Shown piece after piece: positions 43,463 through 57,307 of a stretch of DNA of 64,000 nt (the first letter of the stretch is position 1; every line of letters starts with the position of its first letter). The stretch is from Monocercomonoides exilis (taxonomy: Eukaryota; Preaxostyla; Oxymonadida; Polymastigidae): positions 1,240,001-1,304,000 of the forward strand of contig LSRY02000018.1 of assembly GCA_001643675.2 (NCBI GenBank), in the 5' to 3' direction. The position numbers and the translations under genes were made by a program. Under the pieces are notes generated by a model. That model did no database searches. It saw nothing but the letters and a program-made list of their open reading frames with translations, and had not been told where the DNA came from.

Positions 43463-45826
43463 TCAGTAAGTCAGTGAAGCAAATGCAGAGATGACTTCCT
43501 CGTGAAGTTCCTTGTAATACTGCCTGGCTTTGTCTTCATCCTCAACTTTAGATACATTCACCATTTTCATCATAGACAGCTTGGCAATTGTATCAGGCAT
43601 GTGCTGCTTGATGGCCATGAAAGTGGCTTTGTGCTCTGTTTCTCCCAAAGCAGATGCGGCAGAAGAAGAAGCAGCAGGTGCTCCAACAGTAACAGCCTTC
43701 TGAGCCAAGTCGTGATAAGTTACAATGTTCCTAATCATAGCAATGGTCTTCCACAGTGGGCAGTATCTATCGTAGTCTGTGTAGCTGTTCTGTTGCAAGA
43801 AATCTTCTCTGATCATTTTCGCCACATCCAATGTAACTTTTCCTGCTTCATCCAATGAATCTTTACCGACCAACTGCACAATTTCGCTCAAAGCATCTTC
43901 TTGTTGCAAAATCTCGTGGCATTTTGTTCTCAGGTGAATGAATTCGGGATCCAACGACTCGTAGAATGGTTCGAGTGCTCTTTCGTACTTCGAATATGAC
44001 TTGAGCCAGTTGACAGATGGGAAATGCTTTCTTTGAGCCAACTTCTTATCCAGACCCCAGAACACCTGCACAATGTTCAGTGTGGATGTGGTAACAGGAT
44101 CTGAGAAATCACCACCAGGAGGAGACACAGCACCCACAATTGTGACTGAACCTTCACGAGACGATGGGCCAGCACGCTGTGGGCAGCCTGAGGAACCAAG
44201 GCATCTGACACGCCCTGCTCTCTCGTAGAAAGTAGCCAGACGAGCTCCCAGATAGGCAGGATAACCAGAATCTGCGGGCATTTCTGCCAGACGCCCTGAA
44301 ATTTCTCTCAAGGCTTCGGCCCAACGCGAGGTGGAATCAGCCATCATAGCCACGTTCATACCCATATCACGAAGATATTCAGACAGAGTGATACCAGTGT
44401 AGATAGAAGCTTCACGAGCAGCCACAGGCATGTTGGATGTGTTGGCAATCAGTGTTGTTCTGTTCATGACACCGACTTCCTCTCCTTTCACGTGAATGGT
44501 CAGTTCTGGGAAATCCAGCAACACTTCAGCCATTTCATTACCACGTTCTCCGCATCCCACATAAATAATAGCATCTGAGTTAGAGTATTTGCTAAGTGCC
44601 TGAGAAATAACAGTCTTTCCGCAACCGAACGCACCAGGAATGGCACAGGTACCTCCTTGCACCACAGGGAACAAGCAATCCAACACTCTCTGGCCAGTCA
44701 ACAGTGGGTTTCTACCAGGAAGTTTCTCGGCAACTGGACGTGGTTTACGCACAGGCCATTTGTGGGCCATGGTGTATGAAAAGACTTTGCCCATAAACTC
44801 AACCTCAACAACAGGGGTTTCAAGATCGTATTCTCCTTCTTCAACAATGTTCACGATCTTTCCCATGCACAACGGTGGAAGCATGATAGAATGAACCATA
44901 AGTTTGTTCTCTTGAACCCACCCGATAATATCACCTCCAGTAACATTATCGCCAACCTTCCAGTTGTTTGGATGGAATTCCCAGGTTGATTTTGGATCAA
45001 GAGCAGGTGTATTAACACCACGTGGAATGAAAATGCTCTTGGCCAAATCTGCAATACGTTCCATAGGTCTCTGAATACCATCGTAAATTTGGCCCAAAAG
45101 ACCTGGACCCAATTCGACTGACAAAGGTGCACCAGTTCTAAGCACTTGATCTCCAACAGTTAAACCAGCTGTTAATACATATCGAAAATTATAATTATTA
45201 TTATTTTAATCAATTACCAATTATTGTTAAATAACATTTCAAAATAAACCTGTATCTTCATAAACTTGAATTGTGGCTGTATCTCCTTCCAAACGAATAA
45301 TTTCTCCCACAAGCTCGCTAGATCCTACACGAACCTATAAAATATTCATGACAAATATTACCGATAAAGATGTGCCAGAAAATGTCAAAAATACAATTAA
45401 AAATATTTATTAATAAAATCGTAACTGATATTCTTGTAATTAAACGTGATCATTTCATACCAATTCATACATAGCACTACCGCTCATTGCCTCAGCAACC
45501 ACAACTATAATTATCAAATGAGGAATGATTGTTAACACACAACGATCATTTTAAATGATAAATGTTTTGAGTACATTTCAAGACAATTTCGAAACATATG
45601 AATTTCAACAAATTATTCAAAAAATAAAAAACACACCAGGCCCGGACACCTTTAAAACGCGTCCAAACAAGCTCTCCTTTTCTGTGTCTCTAATTGTTGG
45701 CCCTTCTTTCTTCGCTTTCTCCAGAATTGTTGTCTAAAATTTGTACATATAGCAAATGAATGTATTTATGAGCAAAACAAGCAATTAATAATGTTCTAGT
45801 ACGCCATTTAAAGAATAACAGACCAT
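43463..45826 (-). CDS. VMA1: V-type ATPase catalytic subunit A
   Basis: Five exons (minus): 45826-45824 (the ATG alone), 45733-45637, 45504-45461, 45334-45250, 45168-43463; total 644 aa, family usual about 615. This subunit hydrolyses ATP in the V1 sector of the proton pump that acidifies internal compartments. Seen: N-terminal barrel ([20 protein letters not shown]), non-homologous insert region ([17 protein letters not shown]), Walker [40 protein letters not shown] with Walker B, and the helical C-terminus. All four joins are GT-AG (donors GTCTG, GTGTG, GTATG, GTTTA) and restore conserved sequence. Start is fixed because ATG plus ACAACAATT gives [12 protein letters not shown]. The gene is divergent from the Ca2+-ATPase, 100 bp away. 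Confidence 0.95.
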
Positions 45827-45926
45827 TCTGCTGGAGGTGTACTTATCAATTCTACCACTATTCGTATAAAATTCTTGATCATTACAACCATATATTAGAT
45901 TCATATTTATTAAACGATCAAGAACA
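45827..45926. promoter_or_regulatory. Short divergent promoter region (100 bp)
   Basis: One hundred bases separate the start codons of V-ATPase subunit A (45826, minus) and the Ca2+-ATPase (45927, plus). Both are cation-transport ATPases, so shared control is possible but not shown. Confidence 0.55.
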
Positions 45927-48900
45927 ATGTCGTACATGAAAAAGGAAGATCTATTGAAGATTATGGAGAGTAAGGATATGGCGACCTTAGAGCATTTCGG
46001 AGGAATAGAAAAGGTCATGGAAAATATTAAAACTACAACTGAAGGTCTTGACCCGAATAACCTTGACGAAGCAAATCGTTTAGAAACGTTTGTGAAATTA
46101 ATATTTTAAATTGATTATAAATAAATTTAATTCCGGCCTTTAATTATTGAATTAAAAATTCTTAAGTTACGGAAAAAATGAATTTTTGAAACCGAAAACA
46201 AAATCATTTTTGCGTCTTTGGGGAGAAGCTTTCAATGATACAACTCTTATTATTTTGATAGTACTTGCAATCATTTCTTTGATTATTGCTGGAGCCGTTG
46301 AACACATGGCAGATTTGTCTTGGCTTGATGGAACAGCTATTTTGGTAACAGTTATAATCGTAACTGGTTTGTTATAATTTATTTTAAAACATTTTCTTTT
46401 CAATATTACGTAATTCGAAATAATTATTTAAATTAATTTGAAAAAAATATAATACAGTCGTTTCTGCATGGAACACATGGTCACAAGAACGTCAATTCCA
46501 AAAATTGAATGAACGCCAGAAAGATCGTCAAATTCTTGTTCTTAGAGGTGGACAACCAACAAAAATTTCCATTTTTAATCTTCTTGTTGGTGACATTTTC
46601 ATTATCAACACCGGAGATGCCATTCCTGCTGATGGCCTTTGCATCGAATCTCATAACATATCATGCGATGAAGCTGCAATGACAGGAGAATCTGATCTTA
46701 TCAGAAAATCACCAGAAAAGCACCCATTCATGCTTTGTGGATGTAAAGTTCAAACAGGATACGGAAAAATGGTTGTTGTTGCTGTGGGAATGGAAACACA
46801 ATTTGGTATCTTGAAGAAGGCAATTATTACTGCTGCTGAAGAAAGAGAGGACACTCCACTTCAACAAAAATTAGACAAACTCGCAAAACAAATTGGATAT
46901 GTTGGAATGGCAGCAGCAGCATTCGTTCTGGTGCTTCTTATTATTTTCTGGTTGGTTCCTGCTTGCCAAGATACAACAAAATTCTCTGATGGTAAATATT
47001 GGATTTTGCTTGTTGATTACTTCACAATCGCAGTGTCCATTATTGTCATGGCTGTTCCAGAAGTATGTATTTTATTTTGAAGCATTAAATTTCGAAAATA
47101 TCGTTTTTCATTTCAAATGATTAGGGTTTGCCTTTAGCTGTGACAATTGCTTTAGCATATTCCATGGGAAGAATGCTTAAGGATAACAACTTAGTGCGTG
47201 TTCTTTCGGCCTGCGAAACTATGGGTGGTGCAACAACAATTTGCTCAGATAAGACGGGAACTTTGACTCAAAATAAAATGAAAGTTACAAGAGGATTCTT
47301 TGATGGAGAGATGGTTGATGTTGAACATGCATCTGCAGCGTCATCATCCAGCGAACCAGTGTTCAGAAAAGAATATATGGACATTTTAACAGAAGCTATT
47401 TGCTTGAATTCTTCTGCTGATTTGAAATTTACTGATACAGCAACTGAGTATCTTGGAAATGTTACGGAGTGCGCATTGCTTTTGTTCATTCACGAACAAG
47501 GAACAGATTATAAGGTTATCAGGCATAATGAAAAATTGGTTCAGACATATCCTTTCTCTTCAGACAAAAAGAGAATGACTGTCATCACTGATAAAGGAGA
47601 TAACTACAGAATATTCACAAAAGGAGCAAGCGAAATTGTTAGCGGACTTTGCAACAAGATGATCGTTAAGGCTGATGGAGGAAAAGCTGAAGAAATAAAC
47701 GAAGAGAAGAGGAAACAGATCAATGACGTTATCCTTGACATGGCTTCAAAAGGACTTCGTACCATTGCCATCGCATACAAAGATGTGCCAAAATCCGAAG
47801 TTAGCTCAATGGTATCAAAGAAAACAGCCGACGTACAAGAACAAGCAGAGCCAGTTGTTGAAGCTACTTCAACAGAATCCGCTTCGACTGAAGCAGCTTC
47901 TGAATCATCTTCTGAATCATCTTCATCTTCGAATGAAACAGAGAATAAAGAAGTTAAGGAAAGTGTAACATCTCAACCAAAATCTTCTTCATCAAGCACA
48001 GATGGAGATGCAGATGCAGAACCATCTGGACCATTTGGAGAAGAAGCTCCAGAATCTGACCTTATTCTTATTGGAATCACAGGAATTAAGGATCCACTGA
48101 GACCCGAAGTGAAAGTTGCTATGCAAGATTGCCACGATGCACACATTGTTGTTCGTATGGTTACAGGAGATAATATTATCACTGCAATGCACATTGCTGA
48201 AGAAGCTGGAATCTACGATCCAAAGGAAGGAATTGCAATGGAAGGACCAGTCTTCAGAAATCTGAGCGAAGAAGATAGAAAGAAGATATTACCTCGTCTT
48301 CAAGTCCTTGCTCGTTCATCACCAATTGATAAGCACACACTTGTTAGTGGCTTAAAGGATCTTGGCCATGTTGTTGCTGTCACTGGAGATGGTACAAACG
48401 ATGCACCAGCACTTTCAAAAGCTGATGTTGGGTTTGCTATGGGAATCACAGGAACAGAAGTTGCAAAAGACGCTTCAGCTATCATCATTACAGATGATAA
48501 CTTTGCATCAATTGTAAAAGCAGCTATGTGGGGAAGAAATGTGTATGATTCTATCAGAAAATTCATTCAATTCCAGCTGACTGTCAACGTTTCAGCCATT
48601 GTCATTGCTGTGTTTGGAGCCATATTTGCCATTACTCCATTGAGAGCTGTGCAGATGTTGTGGGTGAATCTTATTATGGATACTCTTGCTGCCTTGGCAC
48701 TTGCAACTGAGACTCCAACAAAAGAAATGTTGAAGAGAAAGCCTTATGGAAGAACAGATTCAATTATCTGCCCTTCAATGTGGAGAAATATCATTGGTGG
48801 TTCTGCTTATCAGGCCATCATCATCATTATGTGCTTGTTCTTGTGGGGACCACAAATTGTTGGACCAAATGGTGTTGATACAGATTGGAGCAAAGTGGCA

Positions 48901-49452
48901 TGCCCTCTGCTTGAAGACAAAGATATCATTGAATGCTCTCATGTTATGTTCCCAAAATCCATTTGCCGTGGCTTTTTGTTGGATCAAAGAGTACCAATCT
49001 TCTCTGAGCAGCACTTCAGCTTCATCTTCAACACATTCATTTGGCTTCAAGTATTTAATTGGATTTGCTCTCGTCGTTGCTACAACGAGATCAACTTCTT
49101 CAAGCGTATTTTCAAGAACGCTATGTTTATTCTTATTTGGGTTATTGTTGCAGCACTTCAAATTATTATCATGCTTGTGCCAGGTTTGAGAGATGCATTC
49201 ACAGTCATCCCGATCACACCTCAGTTGTGGGGATTCTCATTCTTGTTTGCCATAGTCATCGTGCCTGTTAAATTCGTCCTCCACCTCATCAAAATGCCAG
49301 ATCCATTCAATGGAGAGATTCCATTCCAAGCTGTGGAAGGTGTTCCTGCTGGTGTTTACAGCGTTGGTGGTGTGCCTCCAGAAGGTTGCACGCTCAAAAT
49401 TCCAACTGCAGACGAAATCATGGGTCGCGCTGAGAAGAAAGCTAGCGCGTAA
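45927..49452 (+). CDS. Plasma-membrane-type Ca2+-transporting P2B ATPase
   Basis: Exons 45927-46087, 46167-46366, 46458-47062 and 47125-49452 give 1,097 aa. It moves Ca2+ out of the cytosol by a phospho-enzyme cycle. Seen: N-terminal segment (GGIEKVMENIKTTTEG, ETYGKNEFLKPKTKSF), TM1-2, actuator-domain TGES, TM4 PEGLPLAVT, phosphorylation site DKTGTLTQNKM, hinge TGDGTNDAPALSKADVGFAMG, VNLIMDTLAALALATE in TM6, and TM7-10. Oddities: a Ser/Glu/Thr-rich insert of about 60 residues (47850-48030) in the nucleotide-binding domain, and a short C-terminal tail with no obvious calmodulin-binding helix. The P2B call rests on the N-terminus and overall match; it could equally sit in a vacuolar-type membrane, as in yeast Pmc1. 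Confidence 0.93.
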
Positions 49453-50603
49453 AAATTAAGCTGAGTTTCTCTTTCTCTTCTTTTGAAAATAATAATTCTT
49501 TTTATAAATTAATCTATTCCTTCCTTTCAACTATTTATTTACTCTTCATAATTATGTACATAGCTAATTTTTAGATTGAGTCTGCGGTGTTTTATTCATT
49601 TTTGTTTGAAATATTTTTCCATCATTTTCTTTTCTTTGTCTTTGATGATCTTCCGTTCAACATACATAATCTTAGTTATTTAAAGGTAAACACATTGTTT
49701 AAGATTGAAATAGTTAGATTTCTATGCAATTTAAGAATATTGATTCAATCGTTGTGTTCAATTGTGCAACAGACAATATTCCCATAGAAATCAAGTTAAT
49801 TATATTTTCTTTATTATTTTAAGTGTACCTTTACAAAGTATTCAATGCCTTTTGATTTAATAAAACAATTTTTATGCTTTTCATCATTAAAGATGTATTT
49901 TCAATTATCTTGCTTTTCTGTTTGTAAATACATATCTTCAACTCATTTGCCCATATGAGCTGTATTTTTTATTTGAACATGTTTTGTGTTACTCTAATCA
50001 CATCACCAGTAAACCTTATCTTTCTTAATCTAACAGATAGTTTTAAAAATTCAGATTGAATTCCTTTTTTGAAAGGTCAAAGAGATATTTTATTGCATCA
50101 GATATTCTTTTGTTCTGTCAACTCAAGTCTAGTTCTGAGAATTTCTTTTGGATTTTCTTTTTGTTTTTTTCAATCAAAAAAGTTATACCAATGCTGGATG
50201 AAAGCCTTATCTATCTTTTTGTTTTTATAACATGCTTTATCAAAACGAAGAGAGGATGAAAAAATAAATAAATAAGAAAATAAATAAATAAGCAAATAAC
50301 TAAACGAAATAGCAACTGAATGCGATTCCATGCAATTGTTAGACAAAAATATCGAACATTGCATCAACAGCATAATCATCATTCCTTACAATGGATCTCT
50401 GAACAACTGAAAAACAATTTCAAAAATTTTACAATTAAATTAAATTATCAAAAAAAAATAAATAATAAAAGATAAAGAAAAATTCCATTAAATCTTCGTG
50501 AATGTGCATATAACTTCTTTTTTCTTGCTTCTTCTTCACCAAACTCTGCTAATTCCAAAGTTATAATTACAATTATTATCTTAATAATGACAAATCTGTC
50601 TAT
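49453..50603. other. Intergenic between convergent genes, no gene seen
   Basis: About 1.15 kb, AT-rich, between the 3' ends of the Ca2+-ATPase and SR-protein genes. Only AT-driven ORFs. Confidence 0.6.
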
Positions 50604-53600
50604 TTATTGTTGCTGTTGCTGTTGCTGTTGCAGTTGTTGTTGTTGGAGCTGCTGTTGTTGCTGTCTCTGTATCTGCTGCAGCTGCTGAATCTGCTGCAAT
50701 TGCTGCAGCTGTTGTAACTGCAACTGCAACTGCTGCTGCGTCTGGAGTGATTGAAAGTCTGTAAAATAACCACCAGACAACACTTGCAGAGGAAATGCCT
50801 GTGTATTTGTTGCACCAGCGATAAGTGGCTGAGTAAGGGCATGTGCAGCGAGCTGGGCAGAGGCAGAAGAAGAAGCAGAAGAAGAAGCAGAGGAAGGCGT
50901 GAGCAAAGCAGAAGGAGCAGTCATTGCCTGCACAACAGGATTGGCAGTCAGAGCAGCAGCCAGTGTGCCGAGGGGAACAGAAGTGCTGTCATTCTGTCCT
51001 GTCTTCATGGCTGACACGTTGGACGTTGACAGAAGAGATATGGAAGAGTTCTGTGCTGGTGCAAAGAGAGAAGGCAACTGTGAGTCATTTTGTGGGGCTT
51101 TTCTTGTTTCTCTCTGGCGAAGTGGTGCTGGTGATGGAGAGCGGGACGAGTTGTCAGGAGAAGGTGAATGAGAGAGGGAATTGGAATTAGATCGAGAAGA
51201 GGAAGAAGAACGAGAACGAGAACGAGAACGAGAGGGAGAGCGGGAAGGAGAAGAGGATGGGGTGGAGGAGAGAGAGGCATTTGAAGGAGAGGAAGAAGGA
51301 GAAGGCGAATCTGCATCATCAGAATGAGTCAGATGGGTGGATTGTGGTAGTTGAGAATGAGAAGATGTTAATGAAGAGCTATTCAAAGAAGAAGGAGATG
51401 TTGTTGATGGATTAGCAGCAGCAGCAGTCGAAGAAGAAGAAGAAGAATTAATCACATTATTCAGCGATGCCATTGCACCAGCTGATGAGCTGCCTCGTTG
51501 AACAGGCTGTCCAGAAAGTGATGAAGGCGATGTGTTCATGTTCAGATGCTGCTGACCCAATCCAAACGGAAGCAGCTGCGAAACAGATGGCGGGGTGCTC
51601 AGCAGAGAAAGGAGGGACTGCAGATTGAGTGGAGAAGACAGAGCAGACGAGGAAGAGTTGGCAAGAGAAGTAGCAAGTGCTGCAGCATCAGAGGAAGTGC
51701 CAAGCAGCTGTGAGGCTTGCGATTGGAGTGACTGAAGGAGGGATGAGCTGGAAGGAGAAGAAGATAAAGAGGACAAAGAGGATGCAGATGAGAGAGAAGG
51801 AAGAGAAGAGAGAGAAGAGAGAGAAGGGAGTGCAATGGGCTGAGTTGGCAGTGTGGTGGTTGTTGGCTGAGATGCAGCAGAAGAAGGAATTGTGGAAGAG
51901 GATGATAAATCTGAAGAGGGAGTAGATGATGGCGATGATGAAAGATTTTCTGGAATTACAGAAGAAATCGAAGAAGTGGAAGAAGAAGTCGATGAAGAAG
52001 GTGTTGCCAAAATTGGTGTCTGTATTTGTTGCTGTGCTTGTGCTTGGACAGGCAAATCATTCTGTTGTGGAAGAGCAGAAGAGTCAGACGCTATTTGCTG
52101 GCTCTGAATTTGAGTTTGTGGTTGTGCCAGTGTTTGTGCAATCGCTGGATTCTGCTGTCCTCCTTGCACAATCTGCGCAATCTTAGCCATCTGCTCGTTC
52201 GTCAGCGACAGCATCGCTGCCAGCGCCTCTGCTCCTTTGCCTCCAAACGCTCCTCCTATTCCTCCTGCCCCAGCTCCTCCTTCGCCTTCTCCACTCCCTG
52301 CCGCTGCATTCGGTCCAGACACAGAAGATGCACTTGCTTCACCCGCATTCCCTGCACTGCCTGCATTCAGCGATGCAAACTGAGCTCCGGCTGATGGAAG
52401 TGCCAATCCGCCTCCAGCAGCAAGAGCAGGCAGCGACATCTGTGGCAGCACAGCGCCTGGAAGAAGCCCGCCAAACAGTTGCTGCTCAAGTGTCGTCCCC
52501 TTTCCAGCACCAAACAAAGAGCCAGGAAACATTTGCGAGCCAGTGCCAGTGCCAGTTCCAGAACCAGTGCCAGAGTGAGGGTGAGTGCGAGAGCGAGAAT
52601 GCGAACGAGATCTTGAGTGAGTGTGAGTGTGAGCGTGTGAGTGCCGTGTGTGTCTGCGGGTGGAGTGGCTCTTTCTGTGCCGTCTGTTGTGTGCTCTGTG
52701 TTTGTGATGGCGTCTCCGCCTTGAACGAGAAGCGATACGCGAAACGGAGCAGGAGGGTGTGGTGGAGTATGAGGAATAACCAGAGGAAGAATACGAGCCA
52801 GAGGCTGAGGTGTTTGAGGTGCTGTAGGAGGAAGAAGAGGAAGAAGAGAAGGAGCGGGAGCGGGAGCGGGAGAATGAGTGACTGGCTATCCTGGCAGGTG
52901 TTTGTGCTGTGGATGCACCAGATGAAAGAGAAGATGAAGCAGCAGACTGCGAAAGAGCAGCATCAGAATAAGCAGGTTGCTCATCACGAGAGCTGCGTCT
53001 TCCTCTCTCTCTGCCTCTTTCTCTTTCTCTTTCTCTTTCTCTTTCCCTCTCTCTTCCGATACTGCTGCTGTTTGTGAGGAAAGGATCCAATTGTGGCGGA
53101 GGCAGAGGCAGAAGCGGAGGGGGACGAGAATATGAGGCATAATCGCCAGAAGGCAGATGCCTTTCTCGGCTGTATGAAGAGCGATGTCTGTGAGAGTCGT
53201 GAGTGTGTGAATGAGAATGAGAACGAGAGTGAGAAGAAGAAGAAGAAGAAGATGATGATGATGACAATGAAAGAGAAGAATTTGAGAGCAACGGAAGCAT
53301 TCCGCGGTTGTATGCAAGAGAGACAGGAATAATGGAGCTTGAAGGTGTTTTGAGGAGAGGATCAACATTGACAGGCATCCGAGAATAGGGAGATGCGAAA
53401 GAAGGTGTATGAGAAAGAGGAGAGGAGGAAGAAGATGATGATGAACGATTTGACTTATATGAAGAAGAAGAAGAAGATGATGATGATAATGATGATGAAA
53501 GAGGTGGTACTGGTGGTGTATCTAGCAGATGTTGATGAGAAATACCTGGCTGGCTGATGCTGTCTTTAAATCTACTCCTTCAATGGATCATTCAAACAGA

Positions 53601-55172
53601 TAGGTGAAAAGTGAACAAATCAAAAAAGAAAAGATGTTGAGTTAAAAGTTGAAGAAAAGCAAATTGGTTATAAATTGAAGAAGAACATATGACAAGAAGA
53701 TGATAGATAAATATGTGTTTCATAAGAAAACGTGAAATATTCATCCAAATAATCGATGAAGAAAAATGAAATATTCATATTTGTATCAAAAGTGATTGAT
53801 GATGATGATGATACAATAATGACAATGTTGTTGTTGATTCAAAAATTTGAATATCCAATTTCATTTGATAGAAATATTGTGTGCAACGTCATATTTCCCA
53901 AAGATTGTGAATAAAAAATTGAGCAAGATATTGAACAACAATTTACATAAATGAAGAAGTTCACATGATCACACGCAAATAAAAGATGAAGCATATATTA
54001 TTACGCAGACAATCATTTTCCGAATATGACCATACAACAGCACATACATCACATGTACCAAAAATGATGCCATTTGAGAAGATGATCGCATAGCGAATAA
54101 ATGATTGCATGTACAAAGTGAATTGACATAATTATTTGAAATTGAAAGGATATGAAGATAAAGAAATAAGTGTTTTGCAATGTTAATAAAACAATGATGA
54201 ATGAGTGTGATTAATGCAAACATTGGTTCTCTCTCTGCATACGCAACGATCAGCTCACACCCATGAAACATTGTTCTGTCCAATGCTTTCTTAGCTCGCT
54301 CTGCTTCTTCTTTTGTCTCAAATAAAATATGGGCAAACGACCCCTTTTTGACTGTGGTTAGCACTCTTCCATATTGTGAGAAGTGCCTCGTAAGAGCCTG
54401 ATATGGTGTATGAACAGGATCAAAACCAACAACAAACAGTGTCCTACTTGGTGGCGCTGTGCGTTGTTGCAATTCTTCCTTCACCCTCCTAAAGAGATGA
54501 TAACAGATGAATGATGAATATTTATATATTAGATGTTTTCACATGCTGTTTTATCTTACTTTCGTTCATTGAACGCTGAACGATAATTGGATTCTCTCCA
54601 CTGACTAAAATACGATTTGTCAGTTCTTCAATAGCTTTCTGATGATCTCCACGCAATAAAACAAACGCATAACCCCGTTTCATTTCTGTTGAATAATATT
54701 AATAAAAGAGTAATCAAGTAATGAAAGTTGGTTCAAGAAGAAACTGAATAAAAAAACCAATTTTCAGCACTTTTCCATAAGGTTTAAAAATTTCCCTTAA
54801 ATCTGAAGTTCTAGTCGAAACGGATATGTTGGAAACATGAAGAGACACAGCTTCATCAATCTCCTTTAATTGTTCATTTGAACAATGTTGATTACTTGAA
54901 GGCTCATCATCTTCAATTGGAATATATTCTGGTTCAGGTGACATATGTTGTTGATGCTCGACCGTGCTTTCGATTTCCCCTTCCTCTAAATCTGCATTTT
55001 TTTGAGGTGAAACTTGTTGATATTCATTAATGTCTGCATTTCCCCCAGAGTTTGGGGATTCCTCTTGATGCATTGAAGGAGAAGGTAAATCTCTAATAGG
55101 GGAAGATTGTTTGCTTGGTTCATCCTCAATTTCTTCAAGAGGATCAGGTGAAGGAGATCTTATCCTTGACAT
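50604..55172 (-). CDS. SR splicing factor: two RRMs, long RS region, poly-Q tail
   Basis: Exons (minus) 55172-54758, 54685-54560, 54474-54222 and 53577-50604 join to 1,255 aa. After an acidic Ser-Pro N-terminus (starts MSRIRSPSPDPLEE), RRM1 has RNP2 LHVSNIS and RNP1 KRGYAFVLL, split by an intron, and RRM2 has RNP2 LFVVGF and RNP1 KGSFAHILF. The remainder is low complexity: Ser runs, a His/Arg/Ser part (SRSRRRRHHKHRAHNRRHRK), RS dipeptides (SRSRSRSRSSSSSRS), a Gly/Ala-rich part and a C-terminal Gln tract. SR proteins bind exonic RNA through the RRMs and recruit the spliceosome through the RS region in the nucleus; family relatives are SRSF4/5/6, but these are only 300-500 aa. The exon 2/3 join is the least sure. 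Confidence 0.82.
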
Positions 55173-56082
55173 AAAAAAAATTAAATATTTGATCTTGACA
55201 TTTTTAATATGTTTTTCTTTATCAAAAATTCAATTTTCGACTGGTCAATCATTTTGTCTTTAAAAATTGTGCGAAATGTTAATAGAATATCTCAAAACAA
55301 TATTCGTATTGAGAAGAATTATGAATTTTATATTCGGACAAATGAAATGAAAATATATTTTCTTAACAACTAATGTGTCATCACGCACTAAATAACAGCG
55401 TTGGTGAACGCAATAATTCTCATAAATTAAATAAAAATCTTTAACAAAGCTGCTTTTCAATTTATTTAGAATTAATAAATGAAAGATAAAAAGAATGAAA
55501 TTAGCAAACGTTTAAGAAAAAAGGAGTTAAATCCATTCTCACGGAATGAAAGAGAAACAGCAAAAGAGTGACGAAGAAAGAAAACGAAAGAGCATCAGAT
55601 TTCTTGTAAAAGAATATATTAAAAAAAAAAATTCAGAAAATTTGAAAAGCTTATGAATTTGAGATAATTTCTGATAAAATCACTAAAATATTCTGTCAAA
55701 AAGATTGGTGATGATATTCAATTGTCATGTTCACTGGACATTACATGAAGCTGAGAAATAAAAGATATTTGACAAAGAAGGAGATAAATAATTGGGAAAA
55801 AAAAAAAAAAACGAGAATAAAATTAAATACATAAAATTAAATAAAATTTGAATGAAAATATTTCTTTTTTTATGCCTTTTGCTTTCATGTTATTTGAAAG
55901 AGAGTATTTTTATTGTTAACACAAGATAGAACATGAAAAGAGGAAAAAATAAACTGAAAAAATTAATAAGTTAAATACTGATAAAGTGAAATAGGAAGAA
56001 TTTGAAGAAAGAAAGAAAGAAAAAAAAAGAAAACAGAAAGATAACAACAAATAAGCAAATGAAATGGAAGCTGAAACACAAT
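55173..56082. other. Intergenic, no gene seen
   Basis: About 900 bases between the SR-protein start and the 3' end of the next minus-strand gene. A-rich; no coding feature noticed. Confidence 0.55.
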
Positions 56083-57275
56083 CTATGAAGAAGAATCCAA
56101 CTCACTTTCTTCGACTTTTTCGCTTCTTTCTTCATTGCTCTTGTCTTCATTACCTGCTTCTGCATTATCATCATCAACTACTTTTGCTTCAGCTTCTTCC
56201 TCTGCTTTTTCTTTTTCTTCTTCTTCTTCTTTTTGTTCATATTGTTCTTTTGCTTCATCAATTTTTTCATCTTCGTCTCCTTTTTTCTCTTCATTTTCTT
56301 CATTTTCATCTGTTTCTTTTGTTTCTTCTTTCTCTTCTCCTTCATCTTTTCCTTCTTCTTCATTCAAAATTTCATTTTCCTTTTCTTGTTCTGCTTCTCT
56401 TCTTTCTTCTTGTTCATCTGCTTCTTCTTTTACAGCTATGCTTTCTTTTGCTTCTGTCACTTCAGCATTTTGCGGTTCAATTTCTTCCTCTCTTTTTTGT
56501 TTTTCTTCTTTTTTGGTTTCTTCTTCACCTTCCTCTTCACCTTTCTCTTCTTCTCTCTCTTCTTTCTCCTCCTTCTCTTCTTTTTCAAGTGTGTCTGATT
56601 CATTCAACAGTTCATTCTTTTCGATCTTTTCTTCAGTTTTATTCATCTCACTTTCAACAACATCTTTTTCTTCTTTCTCTTCTTCTGCTTTTTCTTCTTT
56701 TTCTTTCTCTTCTTTTTCTCCTTCCATTTCTTCCTTCTCTTCTAATTGCACATTATTTTGTTCTGTCTCTTTTTGACTCTCACTTGCTTTGATATCTTCA
56801 TCCTTTGTTTGCTCTTCAGCTTCTTCCACATTTTGGCTCTTTTCTTCTAATTCTCTTTCTCTTTCTCTATCTTCTTCTTCTTTTCCCTCTTTTTCATTCT
56901 CTTCCTTCTCTTCCTTTTCTTTCTCTTCCTTCTCCTCCTCACTTATTTTTTCTTCTTTCTCCTTCCTCTCTCTTTCCTCTTCTTTTTCTTCCATTTTTTC
57001 TTTCTCTTCATCCTTCTCTTCATCCTTCTTTTCTTCCTTTTCTTCTTCCTTTTCTTCTTTCTTCTCTTCTTCTTCTTCATCAAATTCTTCTTTTGTCTCG
57101 TAAATTATCGAAGGAACAGAGCGATGGAAGCAAATCACCTCAACAGATGGGCTCTTCTCCATGTGTGGCTGATCGTCTGATGGGTTATTATTATTATTGT
57201 CATCTTCATTAACATTATTGTTATTTTCATTATCATTTTCTTCTTCATGAGAAGAAGAAGAAGAAGAAGAAGAAG

Positions 57276-57307
<32 letters not shown>

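Noticed and set aside
56064-57212. Plus-strand Leu/Phe/Ser-rich ORFs that look like membrane proteins
   Set aside because: They are the antisense of poly-Glu/Lys coding in the 1918-aa gene.
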